DNA of 64,000 nt from positions 4,798,151-4,862,150 of the forward strand of contig NZ_JAPNJW010000002.1 of NCBI RefSeq assembly GCF_026626745.1, in the 5' to 3' direction. Below, piece by piece: positions 63,450-64,000 of the stretch. The notes beneath the pieces are model-generated. The model did not search any database. It was not told the origin of the DNA and saw only the letters and a program-made list of their open reading frames with translations. Source of the DNA: Nannocystis sp. RBIL2 (GTDB taxonomy: Bacteria; Myxococcota_A; Polyangia; Nannocystales; Nannocystaceae). Both the position numbers and the translations under genes were made by a program. Position 1 is the stretch's first letter. Each line of letters opens with the position of its first letter.

Positions 63450-64000
63450 ATGTCTCGAGCGCGAACGATCGCCCTCATCGCCCTGTGCGCCTGCGGCCGG
63501 CAGGTCGGCGACCCGGCGTCCGATCCGCCGGGCGGCGGCTCGGCGCTGGCGGCTCCGGGCGGCGCGAGCGACCCCGGGGACGGCGAGTCGTGGACCTTGA
63601 AGTCGCTGGCGCGCGGCGCCGTGCTGTTCGACGACCTCGGCGATCACAGGCGTCCGGTCACCACGCAATCGCCACAGGCGCAGGCGTTCTTCGACCAGGG
63701 CCTGAACCTCCTCTATGGATTCAACCACGACGAGGCCGCGCGCTCGTTCGCCCGCGCGGTCGAGCTCGACCCGAGCTGCGCGATGTGTCTGTGGGGAGTC
63801 GCCTACGCCCTGGGCCCCAATTACAACATCCCGATGCTGGCCGACCGGGCGCACGCCGCCTGGGACGCGGTCACGCGGGCGCAGGAGCACGCGCAATACG
63901 GCCAGCCGGTGGAGGTCGCGCTGGTGGCCGCCCTGGCGCGGCGATTCAAGGGCTCGGAGTACGCCCCGCCGCCCGAGATGGAGGCCTATAACCGGATCTA
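63450..64000 (+). CDS. TPR-like lipoprotein, 3' end outside the window
   Basis: At least 183 residues; the gene continues past 64000. N-terminus MSRARTIALIALCACG is a short lipoprotein signal. After a Gly/Ala linker come GAVLFDDLGDHRRPVTT, FFDQGLNLLYGFNHDEAARSFARAVELDPSCAMCLWGVAYALGPNYN and further helical repeats, the start of a tetratricopeptide lipoprotein family common in myxobacteria. ATG 63450 chosen because it opens the signal. Confidence 0.8.
   Translation, partial: MSRARTIALIALCACGRQVGDPASDPPGGGSALAAPGGASDPGDGESWTLKSLARGAVLFDDLGDHRRPVTTQSPQAQAFFDQGLNLLYGFNHDEAARSFARAVELDPSCAMCLWGVAYALGPNYNIPMLADRAHAAWDAVTRAQEHAQYGQPVEVALVAALARRFKGSEYAPPPEMEAYNRI

Overview
This is a GC-rich (about 70% by eye), densely coded stretch of chromosome from a myxobacterium-like bacterium (Myxococcota). 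A Nannocystis-type member is most likely. The evidence is a set of traits: very high third-position GC, three eukaryote-like Ser/Thr kinases fused to TPR or regulatory tails, many secreted lipoproteins with low-complexity Ser/Thr linkers, DUF4215-type Cys-rich repeats, ADYC-domain lipoproteins, an FHA plus sigma-54 activator, and a RoxA/RoxB-like di-heme cytochrome. No rRNA, tRNA, CRISPR array or intact insertion sequence was seen.

Layout. 1-2.3 kb: the end of murC, then murB (peptidoglycan precursors) and a BolA-like gene. 2.3-7.8 kb: a Uma2 nuclease, then a tight five-gene run (peroxiredoxin, DsbA-like protein, and a three-subunit PaoABC-like molybdenum aldehyde oxidoreductase). 7.8-12.3 kb: an accessory patch with two complementary fragments of an AlbA_2/ATPase gene in opposite orientation flanking a ParA-like ATPase and an RsbR/STAS gene. 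This looks like a gene split by an inversion. A solitary beta-class DNA methyltransferase follows. 12.5-20.3 kb: kinase 1, gene-poor DNA, two small secreted Cys proteins (one with six copies of an 11-residue Cys repeat), and a DUF4215/fibrinogen-like lipoprotein. 20.6-32 kb: a lipoprotein, a LysR/SDR divergent pair, a DUF457 membrane protein, a frameshifted WD40-like gene next to an NmrA-like gene remnant, a SUKH-like protein, a lipoprotein methyltransferase, a TIGR02587/TIGR02588 membrane pair and a CPBP protease. 32-42 kb: kinases 2 and 3. Kinase 3 lies three bases downstream of two tandem ADYC lipoproteins. An FHA/sigma-54 activator follows. 42-51 kb: a degenerate, frameshifted EF-Tu paralogue, a KTSC protein, a RoxA/B-like cytochrome and several lipoproteins. 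51-59.6 kb: hypothetical proteins, an NHL-type lipoprotein, a DUF1295 enzyme, a P450, a second di-heme cytochrome and a Ser/Ala/Asp-rich lipoprotein. 60-64 kb: type I HsdM and HsdS without HsdR, then the start of a TPR lipoprotein.

Two patterns cut across these regions. First, a family of short inverted repeats built on CATGTCC-N4-GGACATG lies between genes, and six of the nine convergent gene junctions carry one. Second, many start codons lie only 6-12 bases after a -10-like hexamer (TACCCT, TACGCT, TATCGT, TAGGAT and similar). This implies leaderless or very short-leader mRNAs and was used to choose several starts.

All calls come from reading sequence. Nothing was searched, so family names rest on recognised motifs.
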